Positions 1-9,056 of a DNA stretch of 64,000 nucleotides are shown piece by piece. Numbering within the stretch: the stretch's first letter is position 1; each line of letters opens with the position of its first letter. The position numbers and the translations under genes are program-made. The stretch lies in assembly GCF_002223055.1 (NCBI RefSeq), contig NZ_NKFL01000007.1:186001-250000 (forward strand), in the 5' to 3' direction. The DNA comes from Burkholderia sp. HI2500. Its GTDB lineage: Bacteria; Pseudomonadota; Gammaproteobacteria; Burkholderiales; Burkholderiaceae. The notes below the pieces were generated by a model that was given only the letters and a program-made list of their open reading frames with translations, did no database searches and had not been told where the DNA came from.

Positions 1-2
1 TG

Positions 3-215
3 CAGGGCTTCGAGTACATGTTCGACAAGCTCGGCTGCAAGCCGGAGGACGTGCTGCACGTGTCGTCGAGTCTGCGCTACGACCTGATGACGGCCGAGGA
101 TCTCGGGATCAGGCACAAGGCGTTCGTGAACCGCGGCCACGAGCCGGGCACGCCGTTCTACAACTATTACGAAGTGTCGGATATTGGCCAGCTCGCGACG
201 CAGCTTGGGCTGTAA
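3..215 (+). CDS. haloacid dehalogenase-like hydrolase, C-terminal end (5' truncated)
   Basis: Only the last 70 codons are in the window; the frame is open from base 3 to the TAA at 213. The fragment reads GCKPEDVLHVSSSLRYD followed by DLGIRHKAFVNRG. This resembles the end of type II haloacid dehalogenases, where a conserved Ser/Asp loop near HVSSS precedes the last strands of the Rossmann-like core. The family hydrolyses carbon-halogen or phosphate bonds through an N-terminal aspartate that lies outside the window, so catalytic competence cannot be judged. A 549-base gap and a strong hairpin separate it from the ABC transporter downstream. Confidence 0.7.
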   Translation, partial: QGFEYMFDKLGCKPEDVLHVSSSLRYDLMTAEDLGIRHKAFVNRGHEPGTPFYNYYEVSDIGQLATQLGL

Positions 216-240
216 GCAGTACGTCGGCTGCGCGGCGTGC

Positions 241-273
241 GTCGCGCGGCCTGCTGCCGGGCGGCCGCGCGAC
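241..273 (+). terminator. candidate terminator hairpin after the dehalogenase-like gene
   Basis: A perfect 11-bp inverted repeat (241-251 paired with 263-273, core GTCGCGCGGCC) encloses an 11-base loop, 25 bases after the stop codon. No T-run follows, so if it terminates it may need Rho or act as an mRNA-end stabiliser. Confidence 0.5.
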
Positions 274-764
274 GGGAAAACCCGCCCATGCGGCCGGCGC
301 CGCAGCGGCGCACACGGGTGCGCGCCTTGCACCGCGCCGTCGGGCTCCACGTTTCGACGCATCGAGGCCGCGACCAATCCTCTGAACTTTCACAGGCACC
401 TGCCGCGCGCGGTGGGCCGCCGCGCATCGGCACGCAGCCGGTATGGGGCGACATCAGTCGACATCAGCCGACATCGACCCGCACGCGCCGGCTGCGCCGA
501 TGCACCGCATGCGTGCGGGATGCGCGTCGGATCGGCGCGGCGAAACCGGCCGGAGTGCACGCAGCAAATCATGCTGCGCAGGCCACCCAAAACGGTCGAT
601 TCGTATCGTGAGGGCGGCCCGAATCGGGACAACCGGCATTTTGGCGATGCTTAAATGAATTGCATGTGAACGACGCCGCGCCCGCCACCAGCACGCGGGT
701 GCGGCGGGATTGAACAACCACGCTGGACCCAAGACCCCACTTTCCACAGTCAGGAGCAGTTCGG
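274..764. other. intergenic region upstream of the ABC transporter array
   Basis: No convincing gene; the open frames here lack ribosome binding sites and family resemblance. It must hold the promoter for the array that starts at 765. The only structure I see is a triple 10-bp direct repeat at 449-478. Confidence 0.5.
449..478. repeat. three tandem 10-bp repeats, CGACATCAGY-like
   Basis: Three adjacent units, CGACATCAGT, CGACATCAGC and CGACATCGAC, have a period of exactly 10 bases, about one helical turn. They lie about 290 bases upstream of the ABC-transporter array and could be a regulator binding site, but no known family was recognised. Confidence 0.4.
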
Positions 765-2348
765 ATGAGCGACGATATCGACAATGGCGGCAAGGGCGGC
801 TTCACGCGCCGCGACATGATGAAGGTCATGGCGGCGAGCGGCATGATGGCCGCCGGCGCCGGCGGACTGCTGATGACCCCCGGCGCCGCGTTCGCCGCGC
901 CCGCGCCGAAGCGCGGCGGCAAGATCCGGGTCGCGAACGAAGCCGGCTCGACGGCCGATACGCTCGACCCCGCCAAGGGCTCGACGGGCGCGGACTATAC
1001 CCGCTTCTTCATGTTCTACAGCGGCCTCACGCAGCTCGATGCGAGCCTGACGCCGCAGATGAACCTCGCCGAATCGCTGCAGACGACCGATGCGAAGACC
1101 TGGATCATCAAGCTGCGCAAGGGCGTCACGTTCCACGACGGCAAGCCGGTCGGCCCGGCCGACGTGGTGTTTTCGCTGATGCGCCACAAGAACCCGGCCA
1201 CCGCGTCGAAGGTCAAGACGCTTGCCGAACAGTTCACGGATGCGAAGGCGAGCGGCCCCGACGAAGTCACGTTGACGCTCGCCAGCGCGAACGCCGATCT
1301 GCCGGTGATCCTCGCGACGCCGCAGCTCGTGATCGTCAAGGACGGCACGACCGACTTCTCGACCGGCATCGGCTGCGGCCCGTACAAGCTGAAGTCGTTC
1401 AAGCCGGGCGTGTCGACCGTCGGCGTGCGCAACGACAGCTACTTCAAGCCGGGCAAGCCGTATCTCGACGAGATCGAGCTGATCGGCATCAGCGACAGCG
1501 CCGCGCGCCTGAACGCGCTGCTGTCGGGCGACGTGCACCTGATCAACGCGATCGATCCGCGCTCGACGCAGCGGGTCTCGTCGACGCCGGGCTACGCGCT
1601 GAAGGAGACCAAGTCGGGCCTCTATACCGACCTGATCATGCGCAGCGACAACCCGATCGTCTCGAGTCCCGATTTCGTCGAAGGGATGAAGTACCTGTTC
1701 GATCGCGAGCAGCTCCGCACCGCGGTGTTCCGCGGCTACTCGGTGATCGGCAACGACCAGCCGATTCCGCCGGGGCACCGCTACTTCAACGCGTCGCTGC
1801 CGCAGCGGCCGCACGATCCGGACAAGGCGAAGTTCCTGCTGCAGAAGGCCGGTGCGCTGGGCGCCACGCTGCCGCCGATCTATGCGACGTCCGACGCGAA
1901 CGGGTCGATCGAAATGGCCGTGCTGCTGCAGCAGGCCGGCCAGAAGATCGGGCTGAACCTGCAGGTCAACCGCGCGTCGCCCGACGGCTACTGGTCGAAC
2001 CACTGGATGAAGCACCCGCTCACGTTCGGCAACATCAACCCGCGCTCGAGCGCCGACGTGCTGTTCACGCAGTTCTTCAAGTCGGATGCGCCGTGGAACG
2101 AGTCGGGCTGGAAGAACGCGAAGTTCGACCAGTTGTTGCTCGCCGCGCGCTCGGAAACCGACGACGCGAAGCGCAAGCAGATGTACGGCGACATGCAGGT
2201 GATCGTCGCGCAGCAGGGCCGGGTCGGCATTCCGGCGTTCATCAGCTTCCTCGACGGCTACGACAAGCGGCTCGCGGGCCTCGGCTCGATCCCCACCGGG
2301 CCGATGATGGGCTTCACGTTCGCCGAGAACGTGTGGTGGAACGCATGA
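765..2348 (+). CDS. ABC transporter substrate-binding protein, family 5 (peptide/opine type), Tat-exported
   Basis: A 527-residue periplasmic solute-binding protein of the DppA/OppA family (SBP_bac_5). The N-terminus has a twin-arginine signal: FTRRDMMKVM with the arginines at about residues 15-16, a hydrophobic stretch, then an AFA-A type cleavage site near residue 44. The mature part begins with KRGGKIRVANEAG, typical of the family, and has WIIKLRKGVTFHDGKPV, the family hallmark. GGAGCAG sits upstream of the ATG. It is the first gene of the array, followed by its permeases and ATPase. Family members bind peptides, opines or other cationic compounds; the oxidases downstream suggest an amine- or amino-acid-derived ligand, but this is inference. 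Confidence 0.9.
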   Translation: MSDDIDNGGKGGFTRRDMMKVMAASGMMAAGAGGLLMTPGAAFAAPAPKRGGKIRVANEAGSTADTLDPAKGSTGADYTRFFMFYSGLTQLDASLTPQMNLAESLQTTDAKTWIIKLRKGVTFHDGKPVGPADVVFSLMRHKNPATASKVKTLAEQFTDAKASGPDEVTLTLASANADLPVILATPQLVIVKDGTTDFSTGIGCGPYKLKSFKPGVSTVGVRNDSYFKPGKPYLDEIELIGISDSAARLNALLSGDVHLINAIDPRSTQRVSSTPGYALKETKSGLYTDLIMRSDNPIVSSPDFVEGMKYLFDREQLRTAVFRGYSVIGNDQPIPPGHRYFNASLPQRPHDPDKAKFLLQKAGALGATLPPIYATSDANGSIEMAVLLQQAGQKIGLNLQVNRASPDGYWSNHWMKHPLTFGNINPRSSADVLFTQFFKSDAPWNESGWKNAKFDQLLLAARSETDDAKRKQMYGDMQVIVAQQGRVGIPAFISFLDGYDKRLAGLGSIPTGPMMGFTFAENVWWNA

Positions 2349-2427
2349 CGTTGTGGCTGGCCGCCGTCGCGCGGCCGGTGCGGGCCACCGCGCCGGCCAC
2401 GCGCGGGCTTTTCAGGAGTGCTTCTCC

Positions 2428-3381
2428 ATGAACCGAATTCTCATCGGGCTGATCGGCCGGCGCATCGCGGTCACCGCGCTGACGCTGCTGATCGTGTCCG
2501 CGATCATCTTCACGATCACGAACCTGCTGCCGGGCGACGCCGCGCAGGCCGCGCTCGGCCAGTCGGCGACGCCGGAGACGGTCGCCGCGCTGCGCCAGCA
2601 GTTCGGTCTCGACATGCCGGCGCACGTGCGTTACGTGCACTGGCTCACCGGCCTGTTGCACGGCGATTTCGGCCGGTCGCTGTCCGGCGACATGCCGGTG
2701 TCGGAGCTGATCGGCGGGCGCCTGCCGAAGTCGCTCACGCTGGCGGCGATCACGACCGCCGTGTCGGTGCCGATCGCGCTGCTGCTCGGGATCCTCGCGG
2801 CCGTCAAGCGCGAGTCGGTGATCGACCGCGTGATCAGCCTCGGCACGCTGTCGCTCGTCGCGACGCCGGAATTCCTGATCGCGACGGTCGCCGTGCTCGT
2901 GTTCGCGGTGAAGCTGCGCTGGCTGTCCGCGCTGTCGTACAGCGGCCCGATCGAAAGCCTGCACGATTTCCTGCGTGCGTACGCGATGCCGGTGCTGACG
3001 CTGTGCGCGGTCGTGATCGCGCAGATGGCACGCATGACGCGCGCCGCGGTGATCGAGCAATTGAGTGCGTCGTATGTCGAGATGGCCGTGCTCAAGGGCG
3101 CGAGCCCCGCACGCGTCGTGCTGCGCCATGCGTTGCCGAACGCGATCGGCCCGATCGCCAATGCGATCGCGCTGAGCCTGTCGTATCTGCTCGGCGGCGT
3201 GATCGTCGTCGAGACGATCTTCAACTATCCGGGCCTCGCGAGCCTGATGGTCGACGCCGTCAGCAACCGCGATTTCCCGTTGGTCCAGGCGTGCACGCTG
3301 ATCTTCTGCGTCGCTTACCTGACGCTCGTGCTGTTCGCCGACCTGTGCTCGATCGTGTCGAACCCGCGATTGCGCACCTGA
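2428..3381 (+). CDS. ABC transporter permease, DppB family
   Basis: A 317-residue inner-membrane permease with about six membrane helices. The first is near residues 10-30 (IAVTALTLLIVSAIIFTI) and is followed by the NLLPGD loop usual in DppB-type proteins. The EAA-type cytoplasmic loop that contacts the ATPase is seen as EMAVLKGASPARVVLRHALPN. The start at 2428 is preferred over an in-frame start at 2353 because AGGAG lies just upstream and the helix then begins at the normal place. Together with the next gene it forms the translocation channel. Confidence 0.9.
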   Translation: MNRILIGLIGRRIAVTALTLLIVSAIIFTITNLLPGDAAQAALGQSATPETVAALRQQFGLDMPAHVRYVHWLTGLLHGDFGRSLSGDMPVSELIGGRLPKSLTLAAITTAVSVPIALLLGILAAVKRESVIDRVISLGTLSLVATPEFLIATVAVLVFAVKLRWLSALSYSGPIESLHDFLRAYAMPVLTLCAVVIAQMARMTRAAVIEQLSASYVEMAVLKGASPARVVLRHALPNAIGPIANAIALSLSYLLGGVIVVETIFNYPGLASLMVDAVSNRDFPLVQACTLIFCVAYLTLVLFADLCSIVSNPRLRT

Positions 3382-3411
3382 GTGTTTCGTCTTCCTTCCG
3401 AGATGCCGCCC

Positions 3412-4368
3412 ATGCAACCGATCGAACCCGTACAACGCAGCAGCGCGCTGCCGCCCTCCGGCGACCCGCCCGTGGGGCGGGGCAGCGTGCCGCCTGCCGC
3501 GCCTGCGCCCGACCAGCCGCGCAAGCGCCGCGCCGTGCGCATCGCCTTGACCGCCGGCGGCCGCGTCGGCCTGTCGATGGCCGGCCTGATGCTGTTCGTC
3601 GCGGTGTTCGCGCCGCTGATCGCGCCGCATGACGTCGGCACGATCGTCACGCCGGACGTGTTCGCGCCGTTCAGCGCGAAGCTGCCGTTCGGCTCCGACT
3701 TTCTCGGCCGCGACATGCTGAGCCGGATCCTGTACGGCACGCGGCTGACCGTGCTGCTCGCGCTCGCCGCGGTGCTGCTCGCCGCGGTGACCGGCACGAC
3801 GCTCGGGCTGCTCGCGACCGTGTCGGGCCGCGCGGTGGACGAGACGATGAGCCGGCTGCTGGACGCGCTCACGTCGATTCCGTCGAAGATGTTCGCGCTG
3901 ATGTTCGTCGCCGCGTTCGGCTCGTCGCTGCCGCTGCTGGTGCTCACCGCCGCGGTCAGCTACATGCCGGGCTCGTACCGGATCGCGCGTGCGCTGGCGG
4001 TCAACATCAGCACGCTCGAATTCGTGCAGGTGGCGAAGGCGCGCGGGGAAAGCGCGCTGTACATCGCGTGCGTCGAGATGCTGCCGAACATGATCCACCC
4101 GATGCTGGCCGACACCGGGCTGCGCTTCACGTTCGTCGTGCTGCTGCTGAGCGGCCTGAGCTTTCTCGGGCTCGGCGTGCAGCCGCCGTATGCGGACCTC
4201 GGCTCGCTCGTGCGCGAGAACATCGCGAGCCTCGGCGACGGCTCGGCCGTCGCGATCATGCCCGCGGTCGCGATCGCGATCCTGACGGTGGGCGTCAACC
4301 TGTTGATCGACGGCTTGCCGCATCGCGGCCGCCGCAAGGGCGCGGCCGGCGCCGCCGGAGGACACTGA
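3412..4368 (+). CDS. ABC transporter permease, DppC family
   Basis: The second permease, about 318 residues. A proline-rich N-terminal tail leads into the first membrane helix, then the DppC landmark LPFGSDFLGRDMLSRILYGT (residues about 85-105). The EAA loop is QVAKARGESALYIACVEMLPN. The frame is open from a GTG at 3382 immediately after the previous stop; ATGs at 3403 and 3412 are alternatives. I prefer 3412, with GAG about 9 bases upstream, but the true start is uncertain. It overlaps the ATPase gene by one base (TGATG), so translation is probably coupled. Confidence 0.88.
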   Translation: MQPIEPVQRSSALPPSGDPPVGRGSVPPAAPAPDQPRKRRAVRIALTAGGRVGLSMAGLMLFVAVFAPLIAPHDVGTIVTPDVFAPFSAKLPFGSDFLGRDMLSRILYGTRLTVLLALAAVLLAAVTGTTLGLLATVSGRAVDETMSRLLDALTSIPSKMFALMFVAAFGSSLPLLVLTAAVSYMPGSYRIARALAVNISTLEFVQVAKARGESALYIACVEMLPNMIHPMLADTGLRFTFVVLLLSGLSFLGLGVQPPYADLGSLVRENIASLGDGSAVAIMPAVAIAILTVGVNLLIDGLPHRGRRKGAAGAAGGH

Positions 4369-6257
4369 TGCGACACGAATCGAACCCGCTCGTCGAGGTG
4401 CGCGGGCTGCGCGTGGTCGGCGGCCGGCCGGGCGGCGAGGAAACGACGATCGTCCACGGCGTCGACTTCGAGATCGGGCGCGGCGAGGTGCTCGCGCTGA
4501 TCGGCGAATCGGGCTCCGGCAAGACGACGATCGCGCTGTCGCTGATGGGCCATGCGCGCGCCGGATGCCGGATCGCCGGCGGCTCGGTGAAGCTCGACGG
4601 CACCGACGTGTGCACGCTTTCCGCGGAGGCGCTGACCGCGCTGCGCGGCCGCAAGGTCGCGTATATCGCGCAGAGCGCGGCCGCCGCGTTCAACCCGTCG
4701 CGCACGATTCTCGACCAGGTGATCGAGAGCGCGCTGATCCACAAGACGCTGACGAAGCGCGACGCGCAGGCGAAGGCGGTCGAGCTGTTCCGCGCGCTCG
4801 CACTGCCGGAGCCGGAGACGATCGGCAAGCGCTATCCGCACCAGGTGTCGGGCGGTCAACTGCAGCGGCTGATGGCCGCGATGGCGCTGATCACCGATCC
4901 GGAGCTGGTGATCCTCGACGAGCCGACCACCGCGCTCGACGTGACCACGCAGATCGACGTGCTGCAGGCGTTCAAGAACGTGATCCGGCGCTACGGGATG
5001 AGTGCGGTGTACGTGTCGCACGACCTGGCCGTGGTCGCGCAGATGGCCGATCGCATCGTCGTGCTGAGCGACGGCGTGATCCGCGAGGCGGGCGACACCG
5101 AACAGATCCTGCATGCGCCCGCGCACCCGTACACGCAGAGCCTGATCGCGGCGGTCACGCCGAACGATGCCGAACGCGACGCGCAGGCGCTAGCACAGGA
5201 GCCGGCCGCGCCGGCGCCGCTGCTCGAGGTGCGCGGCGCGATCGCCGGCTACGGCGGCCGTACCGCGAAAGGCTGGCCCGCGAAGGTGATCCTGCACGAA
5301 GTCGACCTGCGCATCGGGCGCGGGCAGACGGTCGGCGTGATCGGCGAATCGGGCTCCGGCAAGACGACGCTCGCGAAGGTGATCGCGGGCCTCGTGCCGG
5401 CGACCGGCGGCGCGATCCTGCTCGACGGCGAGCCGCTCGCGCGCGATATCGTCAAACGGACGAAGGAGCAGCACCGCCGCGTGCAGATCGTGTTCCAGAA
5501 CGCCGATACCGCGCTCAATCCGGTGCATACCGTCGAGCGCACGCTCGCGCGGCCGCTTGCGTTCTATCACGGGATCAAGGGCGCGCGTGCACGCCAGCGT
5601 GTCGCGGAGCTGCTCGAACTCGTGCGGTTGCCGCCGGCGGTCGCCTCGCGGCGTACCGGCGAGCTGTCGGGCGGGCAGAAGCAGCGCGTGAACCTTGCGC
5701 GCGCGCTCGCGGCCGAGCCCGACCTGATCCTGTGCGACGAGGTCACGTCGGCGCTCGACACCGTGGTCGGCGCCGCGATCATCGAGCTGCTGCGCGACCT
5801 GCAGGCGAAGCTCGGCGTGTCGTACGTGTTCATCACGCACGACATCGCGAAGGTGCGCGCGATCAGCGACGACATCGTCGTGCTGTATGCAGGCCGCCGC
5901 GTGGAGACGGGCAGCCGCGACGCGCTGTGCGCGCCGCCTTATCACCCGTATTCGCATCTGCTCGTGTCGTCCGCGCCGGAGCTGCGCGCGGGCTGGCTCG
6001 ACGATGCGACCGAGCGTTGCCATCGGCCGCTGGTGCCGATCGGCGAGCGCGAGAACGAGGCCGAGCTGTGTCCGTTCCTGTCGCGCTGTGCGATGCGCGT
6101 GGACGGCGTGTGCAACCGCACGGCCCCGTCGTTGCGCACGCTCGGCAACGGCGCGCAGGTGCTGTGCCATCGCAGCGAGGAGGATCTCGCGCGCTTCCAG
6201 GCGGAGCCGGAGCCGGTGCCGGCAGGCGGCACGACGGTGCAGCCGGTCCGGCTGTAG
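4368..6257 (+). CDS. dipeptide/opine ABC transporter ATP-binding protein, fused DppD-DppF
   Basis: A 629-residue protein holding two complete ABC ATPase domains. Domain 1 has Walker A GESGSGKTT near residue 46, signature VSGGQLQRL near 160 and Walker B ILDEPTT near 182. Domain 2 repeats this with Walker A near 326, LSGGQKQRV near 432 and ILCDEVTSALD near 453. A C-terminal oligopeptide-transporter tail (CPFLSRCAMRVDGVC) is present only once, at the very end. Most relatives encode the two ATPases separately, so this is a natural fusion. GGAGG lies 7 bases before the ATG, which overlaps the permease stop by one base. Confidence 0.92.
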   Translation: MRHESNPLVEVRGLRVVGGRPGGEETTIVHGVDFEIGRGEVLALIGESGSGKTTIALSLMGHARAGCRIAGGSVKLDGTDVCTLSAEALTALRGRKVAYIAQSAAAAFNPSRTILDQVIESALIHKTLTKRDAQAKAVELFRALALPEPETIGKRYPHQVSGGQLQRLMAAMALITDPELVILDEPTTALDVTTQIDVLQAFKNVIRRYGMSAVYVSHDLAVVAQMADRIVVLSDGVIREAGDTEQILHAPAHPYTQSLIAAVTPNDAERDAQALAQEPAAPAPLLEVRGAIAGYGGRTAKGWPAKVILHEVDLRIGRGQTVGVIGESGSGKTTLAKVIAGLVPATGGAILLDGEPLARDIVKRTKEQHRRVQIVFQNADTALNPVHTVERTLARPLAFYHGIKGARARQRVAELLELVRLPPAVASRRTGELSGGQKQRVNLARALAAEPDLILCDEVTSALDTVVGAAIIELLRDLQAKLGVSYVFITHDIAKVRAISDDIVVLYAGRRVETGSRDALCAPPYHPYSHLLVSSAPELRAGWLDDATERCHRPLVPIGERENEAELCPFLSRCAMRVDGVCNRTAPSLRTLGNGAQVLCHRSEEDLARFQAEPEPVPAGGTTVQPVRL

Positions 6258-6457
6258 TGCGCGCCGTCGTTCGTTCATCGCCCCCGCCCGCGCCGGCGCT
6301 CGACGTTGCGCATAGTGTGCTGCGGCAGGCGGGAAAAACGGCAAATGACGCGTGTGGCGCGCGCGAATACGCGGCAACTGCGCTTTTTGATGCTGATTAA
6401 ATGATTCTCATTGGACGGTCGCCGATCGTCGTCGCCGGAATACGCGAGAAGAATTCG
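6258..6457. other. spacer between ATPase and first oxidase gene
   Basis: 200 bases without a gene. The last part (about 6385-6420) is AT-rich compared with its surroundings and could hold a second promoter for the oxidase genes. A weak Fur-like pattern around 6388-6415 was noted but not accepted. Confidence 0.3.
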
Positions 6458-7735
6458 ATGAAACTGGAATCGTACTGGCTGGACACCCGTCCCGCGTTTC
6501 GCGCCGGCAGCGAAGGGCCGGTCGAAGGGCGTGCGGACGTGGTCGTGATCGGCGGCGGCTTCACCGGCTTGTCGGCGGCACTCGCGCTCGCGCAGCGCGG
6601 CGTGTCGGTGGTCGTGCTCGAAGCCGCGCAGGTCGCCGGCGAAGCGTCCGGCCGTAACGGCGGCCAGTGCAATACCGGTGTCGCGCAGGATTATGCGTCG
6701 CTGGCCGCGCGCATCGGCGTCGAGCAGGCGAAAGCGTTCTACCGCGCTTACGCAAGCGCGGTGAAGAGCGTCGAGACGATCGTCGCCGACCACGCGATCG
6801 ACTGCGATTTCCGGCGAGCCGGCAAGCTGAAGCTCGCCGCGAAGCCGCAGCATTTCGCGGGGCTCGAAAAGACCTTCAACGCATTGCGGCGCGACGTCGA
6901 TCCGGACATCGAACTGATCGAGCCGTCACGCATCCGCGACGAAGTCGGCTCCGACGGTTTCTACGGCGGGCTCCTGCAGCGCAACGGCGCGCAGATGCAC
7001 ATGGGCAAGTTCGGCGTCGGGCTCGCGCAAGCGGCCGTGCGTGCCGGCGCCCGCGTGTACGAGCACGCGGCCGTCACGCAGCTCGACCGGCTGGACGGCG
7101 AGCGCCACCGGATCACCAGCGCCCGCGGCACGATCGTCGCCGACCGCGTGCTGGTCGCGACCGGCGCATCGCAGCACGGGCCGTTCGCGTGGTTCCGGCG
7201 ACGCATCGCGCCGGTCGGCAGCTTCATCGTCGTGACCGAGCCGCTGCCCGACGCGCAGTTGAACCGGCTGTTTCCGCATCGACGCGCATACGTCACGTCG
7301 CGCCAGATCGGCAACTACTTCCGCGTGACGCCCGACAACCGGCTGCTGTTCGGCGGCCGCGCGCGCTTCGCGATGTCGAGCCCGCGCTCCGATGCAAAAA
7401 GCGGCGACGTCCTGCGTGCGGGCATGGCCGGCTATTTCCCGGAACTGGCGAACGTGCGGCTCGACTACTGCTGGGGCGGGCTCGTCGACATCACCGCCGA
7501 CCGGCTGCCGCGCGCGGGCCAGCACGACGGCCTCTATTACTCGATGGGCTACAGCGGCCACGGCGTGCAGATGTCGGTGCACATGGGCCGCGTGATGGCC
7601 GACGTGCTGTATGGCGCGGCCGCGTCGAACCCGTGGCGCGAGCTCGAATGGCCGGCGATACCGGGCCATTTCGGGCACGCGTGGTTCTTGCCGCTCGTCG
7701 GCGCGTATTACCGGATGCAGGATTTCCTGCATTGA
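6458..7735 (+). CDS. FAD-dependent amine/amino-acid oxidase, gamma-glutamylputrescine oxidase-like (copy 1)
   Basis: A 425-residue DAO-superfamily flavoprotein. The N-terminal Rossmann motif is VVVIGGGFTGLSAALAL near residue 30, followed by EASGRNGGQCNTG, where the FAD isoalloxazine ring binds. The C-terminal GYSGHGVQM segment is the second FAD contact. The opening SYWLDT and overall plan match PuuB/OrdL-type oxidases that oxidise amino groups to aldehydes or keto acids with release of ammonia and peroxide. The ATG at 6458 is preferred over 6401 because the paralogue at 10516 begins at the same place and AGAAGAA precedes it. The exact substrate is unknown. Confidence 0.85.
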   Translation: MKLESYWLDTRPAFRAGSEGPVEGRADVVVIGGGFTGLSAALALAQRGVSVVVLEAAQVAGEASGRNGGQCNTGVAQDYASLAARIGVEQAKAFYRAYASAVKSVETIVADHAIDCDFRRAGKLKLAAKPQHFAGLEKTFNALRRDVDPDIELIEPSRIRDEVGSDGFYGGLLQRNGAQMHMGKFGVGLAQAAVRAGARVYEHAAVTQLDRLDGERHRITSARGTIVADRVLVATGASQHGPFAWFRRRIAPVGSFIVVTEPLPDAQLNRLFPHRRAYVTSRQIGNYFRVTPDNRLLFGGRARFAMSSPRSDAKSGDVLRAGMAGYFPELANVRLDYCWGGLVDITADRLPRAGQHDGLYYSMGYSGHGVQMSVHMGRVMADVLYGAAASNPWRELEWPAIPGHFGHAWFLPLVGAYYRMQDFLH

Positions 7736-7758
7736 AGCGAGCGCCGGGAGAATTCGAT

Positions 7759-8199
7759 ATGACAGTGCAATTCATTGGCTCGGTTGGCTCGCCGCGTGGC
7801 GCGCAGCCCGTGTCGCCCGCGATCGGCGACGTGCTGCGCACGATCGATGCATCGTTCGCGCAGCCGCTGAACCTCGATACGCTCGCGGCGGTGGCCGGGC
7901 TGAGCGTGTCGCGTTTCACCGCGCGTTTTCGCAGCGAAACCGGGCTGTCGCCGCACCGGTATCTGTGTCTCGTACGGATACGGCGGGCGCAGGACCTGTT
8001 GCGCGCCGGTCTCGCGCCGTCGGTCGTCGCGACCGACGTCGGCTTCTTCGATCAGAGCCATCTGTGCCGGCATTTCCGGCGCGTGCTCGGGATCACGCCG
8101 CGCGATTACGTGGTCGCCCGAACGGGCGGCGCGCCAGTGCGAACGCCATCGACGCGCGTGCGCGCCGAACGCCGCGAAGCGTCGTGTCACGCGGCGTAA
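7759..8199 (+). CDS. AraC-family regulator consisting of the DNA-binding domain only
   Basis: A 146-residue protein. After about 25 variable residues it is entirely an AraC/XylS double helix-turn-helix domain: LDTLAAVAGLSVSRFTARFR is the first HTH, and ATDVGFFDQSHLCRHFRRVLGITPRDY is the second HTH with the family signature. No N-terminal sensing or dimerisation domain is present, whereas typical family members have about 300 residues. GGGAGAA precedes the ATG. It lies inside the oxidase array, 23 bases after the first oxidase, so it probably controls this array. Confidence 0.85.
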   Translation: MTVQFIGSVGSPRGAQPVSPAIGDVLRTIDASFAQPLNLDTLAAVAGLSVSRFTARFRSETGLSPHRYLCLVRIRRAQDLLRAGLAPSVVATDVGFFDQSHLCRHFRRVLGITPRDYVVARTGGAPVRTPSTRVRAERREASCHAA

Positions 8200-8319
8200 G
8201 CGCACGCATGGACGACATGCCCCGCTGAGGATGTCCGGCGCAAGCGCCGGCGAACGACGATTTCCGATATCGCGTGACCGCTTTCGAACGAATCCGTCAC
8301 GCACTGCACAGGAGCAGAA

Positions 8320-9054
8320 ATGACCGCAGTTTTCGTGTTGCACCGCGCCGACGGCGCACCGTCTTCCACCGCATTCCGCAAGCAGGCGTTCGGCGCGAGC
8401 GATCCGTTCGCGTCGCATCGCGAGATGGCGTGGGAAGGCCCCGACGCGATGGCCGCAGGGCGGATCGTTTTCGTCGGCGAACTGGACGTGGCGAGCTTTC
8501 CGCACATCGAAACCCTGGCCGTCATCCAGGGCGAGCTGACGCTCGAAGCGGCCGGGGCCGCGCCGCTGGTGGTCGGCCCGGGCCAAGGCGCCGTCATCGG
8601 CGCCGGCACCGCACTGCGCATCGTCGCGCAATCGCCGGTACTGCTGACGTTCTGCGCGGCAGCGTGCGCGCAACCGACGAAACGCGGCGTCTTCGAGCTG
8701 CGCGCCGACGCCGACTTCAAGCCGTCCGCCACGCTGCCGGCCGAGGCGCTGCTCGGCCCCGCGCCGCAATGCCGCAGCGACAACGTGTTCACCGACGACG
8801 GCGCCGGGTACTGCGCGGGCACCTGGGATTCGACGCCATATCACCGGATCGTCCGGCCGCATCGCGCGAACGAGTTCATGTTCCTGCTGGACGGCGGCGT
8901 CCGGTTCGCGGCGCCCGACGGCAGCGTGCAGTCGCTCGGTACCGGCGACGCGCTGTTCGTGCCGCGCGGCGCGTCGATCGGGTGGGAAAGCAGCGAACGC
9001 GTGGCGAAGTTCTACGTGATGCAGAACGTCAAACCTTCCACCGAACGAGACTGA
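8320..9054 (+). CDS. two-domain cupin protein
   Basis: A 244-residue protein with two cupin-like halves. The first has IETLAVIQGELTLEA near residues 65-80 and VGPGQGAVIGAGT. The second has YHRIVRPHRANEFMFLLDGGVRFAAPDG near residues 170-200 and GTGDALFVPRGASIGWE. It resembles DUF861/EutQ-like or ethanolamine-ammonia-associated cupins seen next to amine oxidase genes. Its only obvious metal-binding side chains are the His and Glu of the second half, so it may be a sugar/amine-binding or small-molecule sensor protein rather than an enzyme. AGGAG precedes the ATG by 8 bases, and its stop is 2 bases from the next gene. Confidence 0.7.
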   Translation: MTAVFVLHRADGAPSSTAFRKQAFGASDPFASHREMAWEGPDAMAAGRIVFVGELDVASFPHIETLAVIQGELTLEAAGAAPLVVGPGQGAVIGAGTALRIVAQSPVLLTFCAAACAQPTKRGVFELRADADFKPSATLPAEALLGPAPQCRSDNVFTDDGAGYCAGTWDSTPYHRIVRPHRANEFMFLLDGGVRFAAPDGSVQSLGTGDALFVPRGASIGWESSERVAKFYVMQNVKPSTERD

Positions 9055-9056
9055 GC

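Noticed and set aside
2314..4365. A 683-codon open frame on the minus strand across the permease genes
   Set aside because: It is rich in Arg, Ala, His and Asp, a typical shadow of GC-rich coding DNA, and overlaps well-supported permease genes.
6388..6415. Fur-box-like AT-rich pattern (GATTAA, ATGATT, CTCATT hexamers) before the first oxidase
   Set aside because: Too many mismatches to the Fur consensus and no iron-related gene nearby.
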